64,000 bases of DNA from Paenibacillus sp. XY044 (GCF_002257645.1 NZ_NQMO01000001.1:1164065-1228064), one strand, 5' to 3'. Shown: positions 26,295 through 35,748, counted from the first letter of the stretch. Program-made: numbers and translations. Notes: generated by a model from the sequence alone, not told the origin.

Positions 26295-26564
26295 GTGGAA
26301 TTTGAGCAGCTACACAAGGATGAGCACAACGGGCATTGGGTGATCAAGTTCCCTCACCACCGGCTAGTGGTCCATGATCCCGGCAAGGTTTTGCGGATCG
26401 CAAGCGATATTATCATTTCGCTGTGTTACATCGCCGGCAGCATGCTGTTTTTTCAGAATTCGACGCAGACGGCGGGCGTGTGGCTGTTCGTGATGGGCAG
26501 CTGCCAAATGCTTGTACGCAGCATCCTGCGCATTTTGGGCAAAATGGATTGGAAAGAGCGCTAA
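26295..26564 (+). CDS. YrhK-like small membrane protein
   Basis: An 89-aa protein resembling the YrhK domain: a charged N-terminus, then two hydrophobic segments (IIISLCYIAGSMLFF and AGVWLFVMGSCQMLV) and a basic tail. Function unknown. GTG at 26295 has no good ribosome binding site. The nearby AAAGGAG instead fits ATG 26275, which opens a different 22-codon frame that overlaps this start. Either that frame is a coupled leader or there is a frame error here. Confidence 0.6.
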   Translation: MEFEQLHKDEHNGHWVIKFPHHRLVVHDPGKVLRIASDIIISLCYIAGSMLFFQNSTQTAGVWLFVMGSCQMLVRSILRILGKMDWKER

Positions 26565-26650
26565 GTCACTCCACAATAGAAGAGATCTGGCTGCGATGTG
26601 AATCCAGATCTTTTGCATGGACCACGGAAACGATCATTTCTTTGCAAGTT

Positions 26651-26676
26651 AAAAAGCCGCATTGCTGCGGCTTTTT
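26651..26676. terminator. Bidirectional terminator
   Basis: AAAAAGCCGCA, TTGC, TGCGGCTTTTT lies between the converging YrhK-like and P450 genes and can serve both. Confidence 0.85.
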
Positions 26677-26722
26677 CTCTGTTTCGTGAACGATGGGAAG
26701 CTGCCCTGATTGAAGTGCTTCC

Positions 26723-27976
26723 TTAAACGCGAACGTTTTGAATGATGATTTTGCTGTGAGGCAGCGAGGGAATATCGTTGAAGCTGTAGCTTACATCCTG
26801 CTGAGGCACGTCATAGCTCATGCGGTTTGCCAGGAAATCAAGGCTTTCCTTCATCATTTCCAGGGTAAGCCATTCTCCGGCGCACCGGTGCCCCATATCG
26901 TGATCGCCTCCGCCTTGAGGAATAAAGCTGAAAGGGGTTCCTTTCCACTGATGGAAACGATCCGGCATAAACCGCTCGGGCTTGTCCCACAGGTCCGGGT
27001 GATGATTTGTGCCGTACAAATCAAGAATGGTTAACGTACCTTCTTCAAACCGATAGCCGTTCCATATAAAATCCCTTGCCGTGCGTGCCGCCAGGACCGG
27101 AAAAAAGGGGTAGAAACGGCGGACTTCCTGTATGAAATGACCAAGTTTCACCTCATTCGAGCCGGCCAATTTCTCCCGCTCCTCCGGCTGCTGAATGACG
27201 GCTAGTGCCGTAAAAGCAACGTAGATGGAGACCGCAACGATCGGGCGAATGATATTTGCCAATTCCACAGCCGCGGTATTGATGTCGAGCAGCTCGCCAT
27301 TCAAATCGCGGTGGAAGGAAATGACGGCTAAGGCCGAATGTTCCGTCGCCGTGAAGCGGTTGGCGCGTACATCCTCGATCAGGCTGCCAAGCCATTTCTC
27401 CACCTTGGTTCTGGCATTCCGACCCTTCACATAAGTGATCCCAATGGATGCGGGGGAATCGAACAAGGCGCTTAGCCACCCGGTTTTCTCGGGAACTTCT
27501 TCCGGCGGCAGCGGAACCCCTGCCCATTCACAGGCCGCCTGGCATAACAATGGTTTGGCTTCCTCGTATATTACGATCTCTTTCTGTGTTTCAAAGCGTT
27601 TGGCCGCAAGCTCCCAATACTTCCGGGTCAGCTCACGTATGCGGTGCATCGCCTCGTCGGACATGAGGGACATGAACATCGCTTTGCGGTGGCGATGGGC
27701 TTCGCCGTCCAGCGTCTGAACTCCGTTTTCGCCGAACAGCGTTTTAAGCACGCGCGTGGGGGCGGCACCGTGACGGATAAATTTATCCTCGTCATAAAAG
27801 AGCCGGGCGGCTTCTTCCCCGCGCATGCATATAGCTCGTTGGCCCAGCAAACGTGTCTCGAACACGTCCGATTGAAATCCAAGGGTTCGATTCGTGATGT
27901 ATAGATAGCCTTCTTTTAAAAGTGTCAAACTGTGATCCAAGCCTTCTTCTGTCGGAATCGGTCTGAATTGTTCCAT
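26723..27976 (-). CDS. cypC: CYP152-family cytochrome P450, fatty-acid peroxygenase
   Basis: Haem enzyme of 417 aa, the same length as Bacillus P450-BSbeta. CYP152 members hydroxylate or decarboxylate fatty acids using hydrogen peroxide and need no reductase. Visible landmarks are NGVQTLDGEAHRHRK, with the active-site Gln and His; the I-helix IIRPIVAVS, with the Arg-Pro that binds the fatty-acid carboxylate (about residue 244); and the haem loop GGGDHDMGHRCAGEW with the cysteine ligand (about 365). AAGGAGG precedes the ATG. Single-gene unit. Confidence 0.92.
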   Translation of the reverse strand: MEQFRPIPTEEGLDHSLTLLKEGYLYITNRTLGFQSDVFETRLLGQRAICMRGEEAARLFYDEDKFIRHGAAPTRVLKTLFGENGVQTLDGEAHRHRKAMFMSLMSDEAMHRIRELTRKYWELAAKRFETQKEIVIYEEAKPLLCQAACEWAGVPLPPEEVPEKTGWLSALFDSPASIGITYVKGRNARTKVEKWLGSLIEDVRANRFTATEHSALAVISFHRDLNGELLDINTAAVELANIIRPIVAVSIYVAFTALAVIQQPEEREKLAGSNEVKLGHFIQEVRRFYPFFPVLAARTARDFIWNGYRFEEGTLTILDLYGTNHHPDLWDKPERFMPDRFHQWKGTPFSFIPQGGGDHDMGHRCAGEWLTLEMMKESLDFLANRMSYDVPQQDVSYSFNDIPSLPHSKIIIQNVRV

Positions 27977-28211
27977 GATGAACGCAACCTCCTTCGTCTA
28001 GTTAACCGCATAATTTATACATACCCGAACCGCACGAGATTGATCGTATCCGGCAAGGACATGGGATAGTTCCGGATAAACAGAGTACGGATACAAGTAT
28101 TCCCATCTAGTACGCGGGATAAAAGACAATTGCGAACAAGGAGCGGAAAGTGAATGACTGCTTGTTCGGAGAGGCTTGAAAAATTGTGATGGACGAAACT
28201 TCAGGGGCCGC

Positions 28212-28217
28212 TATAAT
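28212..28217 (+). promoter_or_regulatory. -10 box ahead of arsB
   Basis: A perfect TATAAT hexamer with no good -35 partner, so an activator may be needed. A transcript from it would begin at about 28224, which is where the longest arsB frame opens; this argues against GTG 28224 as the start codon. Confidence 0.4.
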
Positions 28218-28280
28218 TTATGAGTGACTATATTTGGAGAATCTTTTCAGCAGCGGATCATACGGGAGGTATTAGCAGCG

Positions 28281-29582
28281 TTGTTATCGGTCGTTTTGTC
28301 CATTCTTATTTTTATGACTACCATCGCTTTGGTTATCTGGCAGCCTAAAAAGCTGTCCATCGGTTGGTCGGCTTGCGGCGGAGCGGTTTTTGCGCTGCTT
28401 GCGGGCGTCGTTACATTTCGCGATGTATGGGATGTAACCCAGATCGTGTGGAATGCGACGCTGGCATTCATAGGCATCATCATTGTTTCTCTTATTCTGG
28501 ATCGCATCGGTTTTTTTGAATGGTCCGCCTTGCATATGGCTCAAGCGGCACGGGGAAACGGTTTACGCATGTTTATCTATGTAACGTTCCTGGGAGCCAT
28601 CGTTTCGGCATTTTTTGCCAATGACGGGGCTGCCCTTATTCTGACGCCCATTGTGCTCGCGATGGTCAGGGCGCTGCATTTTGACGAGAAGAAAGTGTTT
28701 GCCTTTATTATGGCGAGCGGGTTTATCGCGGATACGACCTCGCTGCCGCTTGTCGTCAGCAATCTTGTCAACATCGTCTCAGCGGATTTCTTTGGCATCA
28801 CGTTTATGGAGTACGCCGGTCACATGATCGTGCCGGATGTGTTTGCCCTGGCGGGCAGTACCATGGTCTTGTACCTGTTCTTCCGGAAAAGTATCCCGAA
28901 ATGCTTCGAAGCCGGGGATTTGGCTGCTCCGGAGGAAGCGATTAAGGACCGCCGGATGTTCCGGATGTCCTGGATCGTTCTGGCGGTCCTTTTGGTCGGA
29001 TATTTTGCCAGTGAGTTTTTGAATATTCCGGTGTCCTTGGTCGTCGGAATCGTCGCCGTATTTTTCCTGCTCATGGCGCGAAGAAGTCCGGCTGTGCCGG
29101 TGAAAGCCGTCTTGAGGGGGGCTCCGTGGGCCATCGTCTTTTTTTCGGTGGGCATGTATGTCGTCGTCTACGGCTTGCGAAATGCGGGACTTACGGATCT
29201 GCTGGCAAAAGTGATCCAGGCTGCGTCCGATCATGGTTTGTTCGCAGCTACATTAGCGATGGGATTTCTTTCGGCGGTGCTGTCATCGGTGATGAACAAT
29301 CTGCCGACCGTCATGATTGGCGCGCTCGCGATCGATACGACTCATACGGCGGGTGTCATCAGGGAGGCATTGGTGTATGCGAATGTAATCGGTTCGGACC
29401 TGGGGCCCAAAATGACACCGATCGGTTCGCTGGCCACGCTCCTCTGGCTCCATGTTCTGGGCAATAAAGGGGTCAAGATCACATGGGGGAGTTATTTTAA
29501 GACAGGATTGGTACTGACCATTCCGACCTTACTGATCACATTGACGGGGTTGTATGTATGGCTGGTCATCCTAAATTCATAG
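28281..29582 (+). CDS. arsB: ArsB-type arsenite efflux pump
   Basis: Membrane antiporter that expels arsenite or antimonite. It resembles the ArsB family closely: [15 protein letters not shown] at the N-terminus, [49 protein letters not shown] and [16 protein letters not shown]. The TTG at 28281, 11 bases after GGGAGG, gives 433 aa, the normal length. A longer frame from GTG 28224 adds 19 residues and lacks a ribosome binding site. No arsR or arsC is adjacent. Confidence 0.87.
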   Translation: MLSVVLSILIFMTTIALVIWQPKKLSIGWSACGGAVFALLAGVVTFRDVWDVTQIVWNATLAFIGIIIVSLILDRIGFFEWSALHMAQAARGNGLRMFIYVTFLGAIVSAFFANDGAALILTPIVLAMVRALHFDEKKVFAFIMASGFIADTTSLPLVVSNLVNIVSADFFGITFMEYAGHMIVPDVFALAGSTMVLYLFFRKSIPKCFEAGDLAAPEEAIKDRRMFRMSWIVLAVLLVGYFASEFLNIPVSLVVGIVAVFFLLMARRSPAVPVKAVLRGAPWAIVFFSVGMYVVVYGLRNAGLTDLLAKVIQAASDHGLFAATLAMGFLSAVLSSVMNNLPTVMIGALAIDTTHTAGVIREALVYANVIGSDLGPKMTPIGSLATLLWLHVLGNKGVKITWGSYFKTGLVLTIPTLLITLTGLYVWLVILNS

Positions 29583-29721
29583 GCCGGAGCGGTAGAGGGC
29601 GGCTTTACGGAGCTGTTGTTCCGAGCATCACTGTACTTGGTCTCGATGGCTTCAGACCGATCTGGTTTTCTTTCATGGAGCTGCAATAGGAAGATAAAGA
29701 TAAAGGGGCAGGGGGAGCAAT

Positions 29722-30717
29722 ATGGTTGAAAGCAAGCTGATTATGGGCATCGACGGAGGGGGTTCCAACACCAGAGTGATCATCGCTAGTCCGGATGGAA
29801 ACATTGTAGCGTACGTAGAGGATCAGAAAGCCGCATCGCATCATCGGGATGATCAGGCTACGGACAATGTCAAGACAGCCATCCGCAAGGCACTTTCCAT
29901 CGCGGGATGTTCACCCGGAGATATTTGCGGCATGGCCGCAGGTATCGCCGGCTACGATCGGGACAAGGACCTGGAATGGGTACAGGAGCTGACGCAGTTA
30001 CAAGACATGGCTTGTCCGAAGTGGCACGTGAATGATGCGGTTGCCGCCCATTATGGTGCGTTGATGGCACAGCCCGGGGTCGTGGTCATTTCCGGTACCG
30101 GCTCAATCATCTTCGGCATCAATGAAGAAGGGCAATACATCCGCAATTATGACTATCATCATTACGCTGCCAGCGCGGCCAGGTTTCTGGCCTATGACGC
30201 CGTTTATGAAGCGATTGCCGGGCATACGGACGATACCGACGCGGACCTGATTCTTAACATGCTTTCGCATTGGGGCGCAGCCGACCTTGGGGAGCTCGCA
30301 TTTATGGGAAGGAACGGTTTTCATGAGGATCGCCGGGAAAGAGACCGGATATTTGGTGCCTTCGCCCCTTATGTCACGGAGGCTGCCACAGAAGGCAGTT
30401 TATTAGCCCAGGCGGTTTGCGACCGATCCATTCATCAGATCGTGGTCGGGATCCGCTTGATCGGCAGCCATTTTCGGGCGGAAAACCTGCAGGTTGCGTG
30501 TATCGGCAGCGTAGCGAACAGCGCTTATTTTCAGAAAAAACTTGGGCATATCGCCTTGAGTGATCCGGGGAGACCTTTTACTCTGATGGCGCCGCATTTT
30601 CCTCCCGTAGTAGGCTCTTTCCTATATGCAATGGAGCAGTTGGGGCTTCCAGTTACGGACGGTGTCCTTAAGAGGTTAAGTTGCTCAGCTGGCATCTGGA
30701 CGAGCAGGCTTATTTAA
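29722..30717 (+). CDS. BadF/NagK-type ASKHA ATPase, probable sugar kinase
   Basis: A 331-aa protein of the N-acetylglucosamine-kinase/BadF group. The first phosphate loop (MGIDGGGSNTRVII) is at residues 8-21 and the second (VVISGTGSIIFG) near 130. The usual LGDEGSGYWIG segment after it is not recognisable; the region instead reads NYDYHHYAASAARFL. Catalytic activity is therefore uncertain. GGGGGAG precedes the ATG. It stands alone between arsB and a terminator. Confidence 0.75.
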   Translation: MVESKLIMGIDGGGSNTRVIIASPDGNIVAYVEDQKAASHHRDDQATDNVKTAIRKALSIAGCSPGDICGMAAGIAGYDRDKDLEWVQELTQLQDMACPKWHVNDAVAAHYGALMAQPGVVVISGTGSIIFGINEEGQYIRNYDYHHYAASAARFLAYDAVYEAIAGHTDDTDADLILNMLSHWGAADLGELAFMGRNGFHEDRRERDRIFGAFAPYVTEAATEGSLLAQAVCDRSIHQIVVGIRLIGSHFRAENLQVACIGSVANSAYFQKKLGHIALSDPGRPFTLMAPHFPPVVGSFLYAMEQLGLPVTDGVLKRLSCSAGIWTSRLI

Positions 30718-30783
30718 AGAATTTGAAGGGGACCGATCCTAACGTCACGGAAGACATGAAACCGATATGATACATTTACTAAA

Positions 30784-30815
30784 CAAAGCCTGCTGCAACA
30801 GGCTTTGTTTTTTTT
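30784..30815 (+). terminator. Terminator of the ASKHA kinase-like gene
   Basis: ACAAAGCCTG, CTGCAA, CAGGCTTTGT followed by T-rich sequence. Confidence 0.85.
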
Positions 30816-30909
30816 GTTTACCAGACGATGTAACTTTTTTTATGGGGACCCAAAGAAAAATATTGAAATCCAGGAAAAGGTCCTTTACAATAAAAACAAC
30901 TCAACTACC

Positions 30910-30928
30910 ATACTAGTTATACTAGTAT
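30910..30928. promoter_or_regulatory. Palindromic operator candidate ahead of the uronide ABC operon
   Basis: ATACTAG, TTATA, CTAGTAT, a perfect 7-bp inverted repeat with TATACT inside it. No matching -35 was found. It lies in the gap 30718-31239, which contains no convincing gene; the short frames there lack ribosome binding sites. Confidence 0.4.
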
Positions 30929-31033
30929 TCCAATTTTCTTCTGAACTGCCTCACCATGTTCATCCCGGTCTTTTATTTATGAAGGTCAACAAAGCTTTGC
31001 GGCTATGTGTAAATGGGTTTTTTGAAGATTAAT

Positions 31034-31112
31034 TGTAAGCGCTTTAGGAAAGGGGAGGTCATTTCGCAGCTTTCGACGGCCGCAGTCAGCAGGCAAATTG
31101 TAAGCGGTTTAA
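31034..31112 (+). promoter_or_regulatory. Tandem cre-like sites ahead of the uronide ABC operon
   Basis: TGTAAGCGCTTTAG (31034-31047) and TGTAAGCGGTTTAA (31099-31112) are direct repeats 65 bases apart, each preceded by T. They match the left half and centre of the CcpA cre consensus. They resemble the site at 6951-6965, and CcpA control of both ABC loci is inferred. Confidence 0.5.
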
Positions 31113-31239
31113 CGGATGACTGCCGGGTCTGGGATGAATGTTCATATTGGAAATGGTTGCGCGAGACATCAGATGGATTGGTACGAGAAATGTAAAAATA
31201 ACAGCGACATGTTCTGCGTGGATTGGAGTGATCTGAAGA

Positions 31240-32202
31240 ATGGAAACGAAGGCCGTAAGCCCCGCCTTGACTCAGGAGAGAGCCGTCAAGAAGCAGAAGC
31301 AGCGCTCCGTGGGTAGGCTTTTACGCAAAGACTGGCAGTTGTATTCGCTCTTGGTATTACCGATCATTTACCTGCTCATTTTCAAATACGGCCCGATGAT
31401 CGGCAACGTCATCGCTTTCCGTCGTTTTGTTCCCGGCGGGAGCATTTATGGAGAGAAATGGGTAGGGCTTCACTACTTCCGGATGTTTATCCAGGATCCC
31501 ACCTTCTGGAAAGTATTTACGAACACGCTGATTCTCGGCGCGTTGACCCTGCTGTTCACGTTCCCGATTCCGATCATCTTTGCGTTACTGCTCAATGAAG
31601 TGAAGAACAAGAAATTCAAGAAATTCGTTCAAACCGCCTCGTACATGCCGCACTTCCTGTCGATTGTCATCGTGGCCGGCATGATTCTGCAGATGACTTC
31701 GGCGAGCGGCTCCATCAATGCACTCATTCGTTTCTTCGGTGGGGACGGCATTAATTTCATGCAGCGGGCCGAGTGGTTCCGGGCGATATACGTCACCTCC
31801 GAAGTGTGGCAGGGCATGGGCTGGGGAGCGATTCTGTATCTGGCCGCACTGACGACGATTGACGAGTCGCTGTACGAAGCAGCCAAAATCGACGGCGCCA
31901 ACCGCTGGAAGCAGACGCTGCACGTTACGATCCCCGGCATTCTGCCGACCATCGTAACCCTGCTGATCCTGAACATGGGCAGCTTCCTGGCGATCGGCTT
32001 TGAAAAAATACTGCTGCTGTACAATCCGGTCATCTACGAAACTTCCGACGTCATTTCTACATATTTGTACCGGGTCGGTCTTCAATCCAGCAGCTTCAGC
32101 TACGCCACGGCCATTGGATTGTTCGAATCGGTTATCGGACTCATCCTGGTGTTCTCGGTCAATGCGATTTCGAGAAAAGTAACGGAAAGAAGCCTATGGT
32201 AG
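31240..32202 (+). CDS. Carbohydrate ABC transporter permease, LplB type
   Basis: Membrane subunit of an oligosaccharide importer, 320 aa. A lysine-rich N-terminus (AVKKQKQRSVGRLLRKDW) is followed by membrane segments beginning LYSLLVLPIIYLLIF. The EAA loop reads YEAAKIDGANRWKQTLHVTIP. GGAG lies about ten bases before the ATG. With the next two genes it forms an importer next to GH67 and GH2 enzymes, resembling the aldouronate-uptake cluster known from Paenibacillus sp. JDR-2, so aldouronates are the inferred substrate. Confidence 0.9.
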   Translation: METKAVSPALTQERAVKKQKQRSVGRLLRKDWQLYSLLVLPIIYLLIFKYGPMIGNVIAFRRFVPGGSIYGEKWVGLHYFRMFIQDPTFWKVFTNTLILGALTLLFTFPIPIIFALLLNEVKNKKFKKFVQTASYMPHFLSIVIVAGMILQMTSASGSINALIRFFGGDGINFMQRAEWFRAIYVTSEVWQGMGWGAILYLAALTTIDESLYEAAKIDGANRWKQTLHVTIPGILPTIVTLLILNMGSFLAIGFEKILLLYNPVIYETSDVISTYLYRVGLQSSSFSYATAIGLFESVIGLILVFSVNAISRKVTERSLW

Positions 32203-32215
32203 GGAGGTGCCTCGA

Positions 32216-33085
32216 GTGAAAGATTCCGTTTCTTATAAAGTGTTTAACGTCGTCAACACGGTTATTTTGCTGCTGATCGTCTTCATTACGGTGTTTCCTT
32301 TTATTAACGTGCTTGCCCAATCCTTCAGCAGTGAGGCTTATATCAATGCGGGAAAGGTCAACTTGATTCCAAGAGGTTTCAATATCGACACATACCGGAC
32401 GGTGGCTAAGGACGCAATGTTCTGGACGAACTACAAAAACACCGTGGTCTATACGGTGGTCGGAACGGCCATTTCGATGTTCATGACAACGATCTTCGCT
32501 TATGCCTTGTCCAAGAAAAGATTGATGGGACGCAAGTTTTTGACGATGTTCGCGGTGTTCACCATGTTCTTTAATGGCGGACTCATCCCGAACTATGTGC
32601 TGATTAACAGCATTGGCTTTGCCAATTCGATCTGGGCGATCGTTGTCCCGGGAGCCATCAGCATCTACAACATGCTTATTATGAAATCTTTTTTCGAGAA
32701 CATGCCGGAGGAGCTGGAAGAAGCGGCTTCTATCGACGGTTTGAATACGTACGGTATTCTGTTCCGCATCATTCTTCCGCTTAGTAAGGCCATCATGGCC
32801 ACCATGATGCTGTTCTACGCGGTGGGGCATTGGAACTCATGGTTCTCCGCCTTCCTGTACATGGATCAGAAAGAACTGTTTCCGGTCACCGTTTACTTGA
32901 GGAACCTCATTGCCGGGGCAACGGGCGGAGCTTCCGCGGGGGCATCTGCGGATAACCTGACCCAGATATCCGCGAATATTAAATCGGTCACCATGGTTCT
33001 GACCATTCTGCCGATTCTGCTGATCTACCCTTTTGTGCAAAAGTATTTTGTGTCGGGTGTTATGCTGGGTTCCGTGAAAGGATGA
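32216..33085 (+). CDS. Carbohydrate ABC transporter permease, YtcP type
   Basis: Second membrane subunit, 289 aa, starting VKDSVSYKVFNVVNTVILLL, with the EAA-type loop LEEAASIDGLNTYGILFRIILPL. GTG at 32216 is preferred since GGGAGG is eight bases upstream; GTG 32207 overlaps that site. It follows the first permease by 13 bases. It carries a C-terminal LIYPFVQKYFVSGVMLGSVKG typical of YtcP proteins. Confidence 0.9.
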   Translation: MKDSVSYKVFNVVNTVILLLIVFITVFPFINVLAQSFSSEAYINAGKVNLIPRGFNIDTYRTVAKDAMFWTNYKNTVVYTVVGTAISMFMTTIFAYALSKKRLMGRKFLTMFAVFTMFFNGGLIPNYVLINSIGFANSIWAIVVPGAISIYNMLIMKSFFENMPEELEEAASIDGLNTYGILFRIILPLSKAIMATMMLFYAVGHWNSWFSAFLYMDQKELFPVTVYLRNLIAGATGGASAGASADNLTQISANIKSVTMVLTILPILLIYPFVQKYFVSGVMLGSVKG

Positions 33086-33102
33086 ATCCGATCCGGATCA
33101 CT

Positions 33103-33114
33103 GCATTCATTTCA
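33103..33114 (+). promoter_or_regulatory. Copy of the shared word GCATTCATTTCA
   Basis: Exact copy of the 12-base arm of the inverted repeat at 35807-35844. It lies in the 72-base gap between the permease and binding-protein genes, so it could control the binding-protein gene separately. Confidence 0.45.
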
Positions 33115-33157
33115 TAGCTTTGCAGTACGATATCCATTCATGGGGGGAGTTATACAA

Positions 33158-34789
33158 ATGTTCAAGCGTTCTCGTAAAAAGTGGGGAATGACGCTGATGG
33201 CCGCGGTGATGAGCCTGACGGTAGCAGCCTGCAGCAACAATCTTGGCGGGGGCAGCGGAGAAGCCAAGGACCAATCCAAAGGCGCAATGGAGAATTACGG
33301 CGCCAACGTTTCGTTCAAGGCATCCGAGCCGTTTAACCTGCCGATCCTGTTCAGCGACCAGCCGGCATACCCTTACAAGAAGGATTGGATGCTGTTCCAG
33401 GAAATTACGAAAAGAACGGGAGTCACCCTGCAGCCAACTATCGTTCCGATGAGCGATTACAGCCAGAAGCGCTCGCTGCTGATCAGTTCGGGGGATGCTC
33501 CGCTGGTCATTCCGAAAACGTATCCGGGCGAGGAAGCCTCTTTCGTGTCATCCGGCGCGATTCTGCCGGTAAGCGATTACATCGACATGATGCCGAACTT
33601 TAAGGACAAAGTCGAGAAATGGGGCATGGAAGAGGAATTGGACGGCCTCCGGCAGGAGGACGGCAAATATTATGTGCTTCCTGGACTGCATGAAGAGGTA
33701 TGGCCGGATTATACGCTGCTCGTACGGACCGACATTTTTGAAAAGAACAACATTCCGATTCCAGCGACCTGGGATGAGCTGTACACCGCCCTCAAGAAGC
33801 TAAAGGAAATTTATCCGGACTCGATTCCGTTCTCCGACCGTTTCCAGTTCAACAGTACGCTGAATATTGCGGCGACCGGATTCGGAACGAAAGGCGGCTG
33901 GGGCTTCGGCAACGGACTCACTTACAAGGCGGACGCCGACGAGTTCGTGTACACATCTACCACGCCGGAATACAAAGATATGCTGACCTATTTCAACAAG
34001 CTCGTATCCGAAGGCTTGCTGGACAAGGAAAGCTTTACGCAAACGGATGACCAGGCGATTCAGAAGTTCGTATCCGGCAAATCGTTCGTCATTAACGGCA
34101 ACTCCCAGACTGTCGTGCTGCACCGCACGGACATGAACAAATCGCTTGGCGAGGGCAAATTCTCCGTTGCCAAAATTACGGTACCTGGAGGACCTGCGGG
34201 TCAGCTGATGTCCGGCTCCCGTCTTGAGAACGGCGTCATGATTCTGGCTAAAGCAAAGGAAAACCCGAACTTTAAAGCGATCCTTCAGTTTGTTGACTGG
34301 CTCTACTACAGCGACGAAGGCGAAGAGTTTGCCAAGTGGGGCGTTGAAGGGGTAACGTATACCAAGGAGAACGGCGTCCGGAAGCTGGTCGACGATATCA
34401 ACTATAACGGCCTGAATCCGAAAGGAACGAAGGACCTGCGGATCGAATACGGCTTTTCCGGCGGGGTGTTCGCCTACGGCGGAACGACGGAGCTGCTGCA
34501 ATCGATGTTTAGCGATGAAGAAAAGAAGTTCCAGGAAGATATGAAACAGACGAAAACCGTCGTACCGGCCGAGCCGCCGATCCCGTATTCCGTGGAGGAC
34601 CGTGAGCAGGCTACACTGCTGAGCACGCCGCTGAAAGATTACTCGGATCAAAACACGCTGAAATTCATTCTCGGCGAACGTCCTTTGTCCCAATTCGACA
34701 CATTTGTGAGCGAACTCAAGGGACAGGGACTGGATAATTATGTGAAGCTTGCCAACAAGACGTATAAAGCATATAAAGAAAAGAAGTAA
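33158..34789 (+). CDS. Extracellular solute-binding lipoprotein, LplA type
   Basis: Sugar-binding receptor, 543 aa from ATG 33158, which follows GGGGGGAG by about nine bases. The frame from 33140 starts before that site and is rejected. Signal: FKRSRKKWG, a hydrophobic core and the lipobox VAAC with Cys25. The mature part resembles LplA/YtcQ-type receptors, with many aromatic residues. It belongs with the permeases at 31240 and 32216; no ATPase is encoded locally. Confidence 0.9.
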   Translation: MFKRSRKKWGMTLMAAVMSLTVAACSNNLGGGSGEAKDQSKGAMENYGANVSFKASEPFNLPILFSDQPAYPYKKDWMLFQEITKRTGVTLQPTIVPMSDYSQKRSLLISSGDAPLVIPKTYPGEEASFVSSGAILPVSDYIDMMPNFKDKVEKWGMEEELDGLRQEDGKYYVLPGLHEEVWPDYTLLVRTDIFEKNNIPIPATWDELYTALKKLKEIYPDSIPFSDRFQFNSTLNIAATGFGTKGGWGFGNGLTYKADADEFVYTSTTPEYKDMLTYFNKLVSEGLLDKESFTQTDDQAIQKFVSGKSFVINGNSQTVVLHRTDMNKSLGEGKFSVAKITVPGGPAGQLMSGSRLENGVMILAKAKENPNFKAILQFVDWLYYSDEGEEFAKWGVEGVTYTKENGVRKLVDDINYNGLNPKGTKDLRIEYGFSGGVFAYGGTTELLQSMFSDEEKKFQEDMKQTKTVVPAEPPIPYSVEDREQATLLSTPLKDYSDQNTLKFILGERPLSQFDTFVSELKGQGLDNYVKLANKTYKAYKEKK

Positions 34790-34829
34790 GTAATCCCAAA
34801 CACGAACCTTTAGGAAGTCACACGAATCG

Positions 34830-34866
34830 GGTTGCCGTTTCGCGAGCGAAATGGCAGCCTGTTTTC
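34830..34866 (+). terminator. Terminator after the binding-protein gene
   Basis: A stem of about 13 pairs between GGTTGCCGTTTCGC and GCGAAATGGCAGCC (two wobble pairs), followed by TGTTTTC. It separates the transport genes from the NIF3 gene. Confidence 0.65.
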
Positions 34867-34950
34867 AACCTCGCAGGATGTTGCGCCGTCATTTTGCCTG
34901 ACATCCGTACCTAATACCCATGCCTCAATGGGCCGAAGGAGTGATTGCGT

Positions 34951-35748
34951 TTGAGTGTTACCGCTCAGGAGATCATATCGTATTTAACGGCACCTGCCGG
35001 CGCTTTGGAATCCCGGATCGACGGGATCGTTACCGGATCGCACGATGCGGTGGTCCGCGGAATCGGGGTCGCGTTCGTTGCTTCCCATGAGGTTGTCCGA
35101 GAAGCGGTCCGGCTTGGGGCGAACCTGCTGATAACGCACGAAGGGGCTTTCTACAGTCATCAGGAGGAGAGGGGCAACGATCCGGAAGAATCCGTCCACT
35201 CTGCCAAGTGGAATCTCATCGAGTCGGAAAACTTGGTCATTTACCGGTTTCACGATCATCCGCACAGCTATCGGCCGGATATCATAACAGCAGGACTGCT
35301 GCGCGCGTTGGAATGGGAGGGCTATGAGCACAAGGACCTCGGAACAGCTTCCGTAGTGCGGCTGCCGCAGAGCCGTAAGTTAACCGAGATCGCTGAGCAT
35401 GTGAAACAGAAGCTGAACTTGCCATACCTGCGTGCCGTCGGCGATCCCGAGGCGTTCTGCAGGCATATCGGAATTGCCGTCGGGTACAGGGGTGGAGGAC
35501 AGCATGCAATCCCCTTGTATGAGCAAGAAGGTTTGGATCTAATGATCATTGGAGAAGGGCCGGAGTGGGAAACGCCCGAATATGTTTGGGATGCGGCCGC
35601 GCAGGGACGATCCAGAGCGCTGCTGATGCTGGGTCATGCGGCGAGCGAGGAACCGGGGATGAAGCGGATTAGCGAACGTCTCGTCAGCAGGTTTCCTGGA
35701 CTGCCGGTTCACTTTATTCCCACCGGCTCTATGATTGAAATCCTGTAA
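34951..35748 (+). CDS. NIF3-family metal-binding protein
   Basis: A 265-aa NIF3/DUF34 protein. Metal-ligand-type motifs are visible: LLITHEGAFYSHQEE, RFHDHPHSYRPD, MIIGEGPEWETPEY and MLGHAASEEPGM. Family function is poorly defined; it is often annotated as a GTP cyclohydrolase I type 2 homologue without proof. TTG 34951 lies nine bases from AAGGAG, while TTG 34945 is only three away. Its place before a GntR regulator and two glycosidases suggests a sugar-related role, which is inference. Confidence 0.8.
   Translation: MSVTAQEIISYLTAPAGALESRIDGIVTGSHDAVVRGIGVAFVASHEVVREAVRLGANLLITHEGAFYSHQEERGNDPEESVHSAKWNLIESENLVIYRFHDHPHSYRPDIITAGLLRALEWEGYEHKDLGTASVVRLPQSRKLTEIAEHVKQKLNLPYLRAVGDPEAFCRHIGIAVGYRGGGQHAIPLYEQEGLDLMIIGEGPEWETPEYVWDAAAQGRSRALLMLGHAASEEPGMKRISERLVSRFPGLPVHFIPTGSMIEIL

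Noticed and set aside
30805..31032. A 75-codon frame in the gap before the second ABC operon
   Set aside because: Starts inside the terminator T-run, no ribosome binding site, and it spans operator-like repeats.
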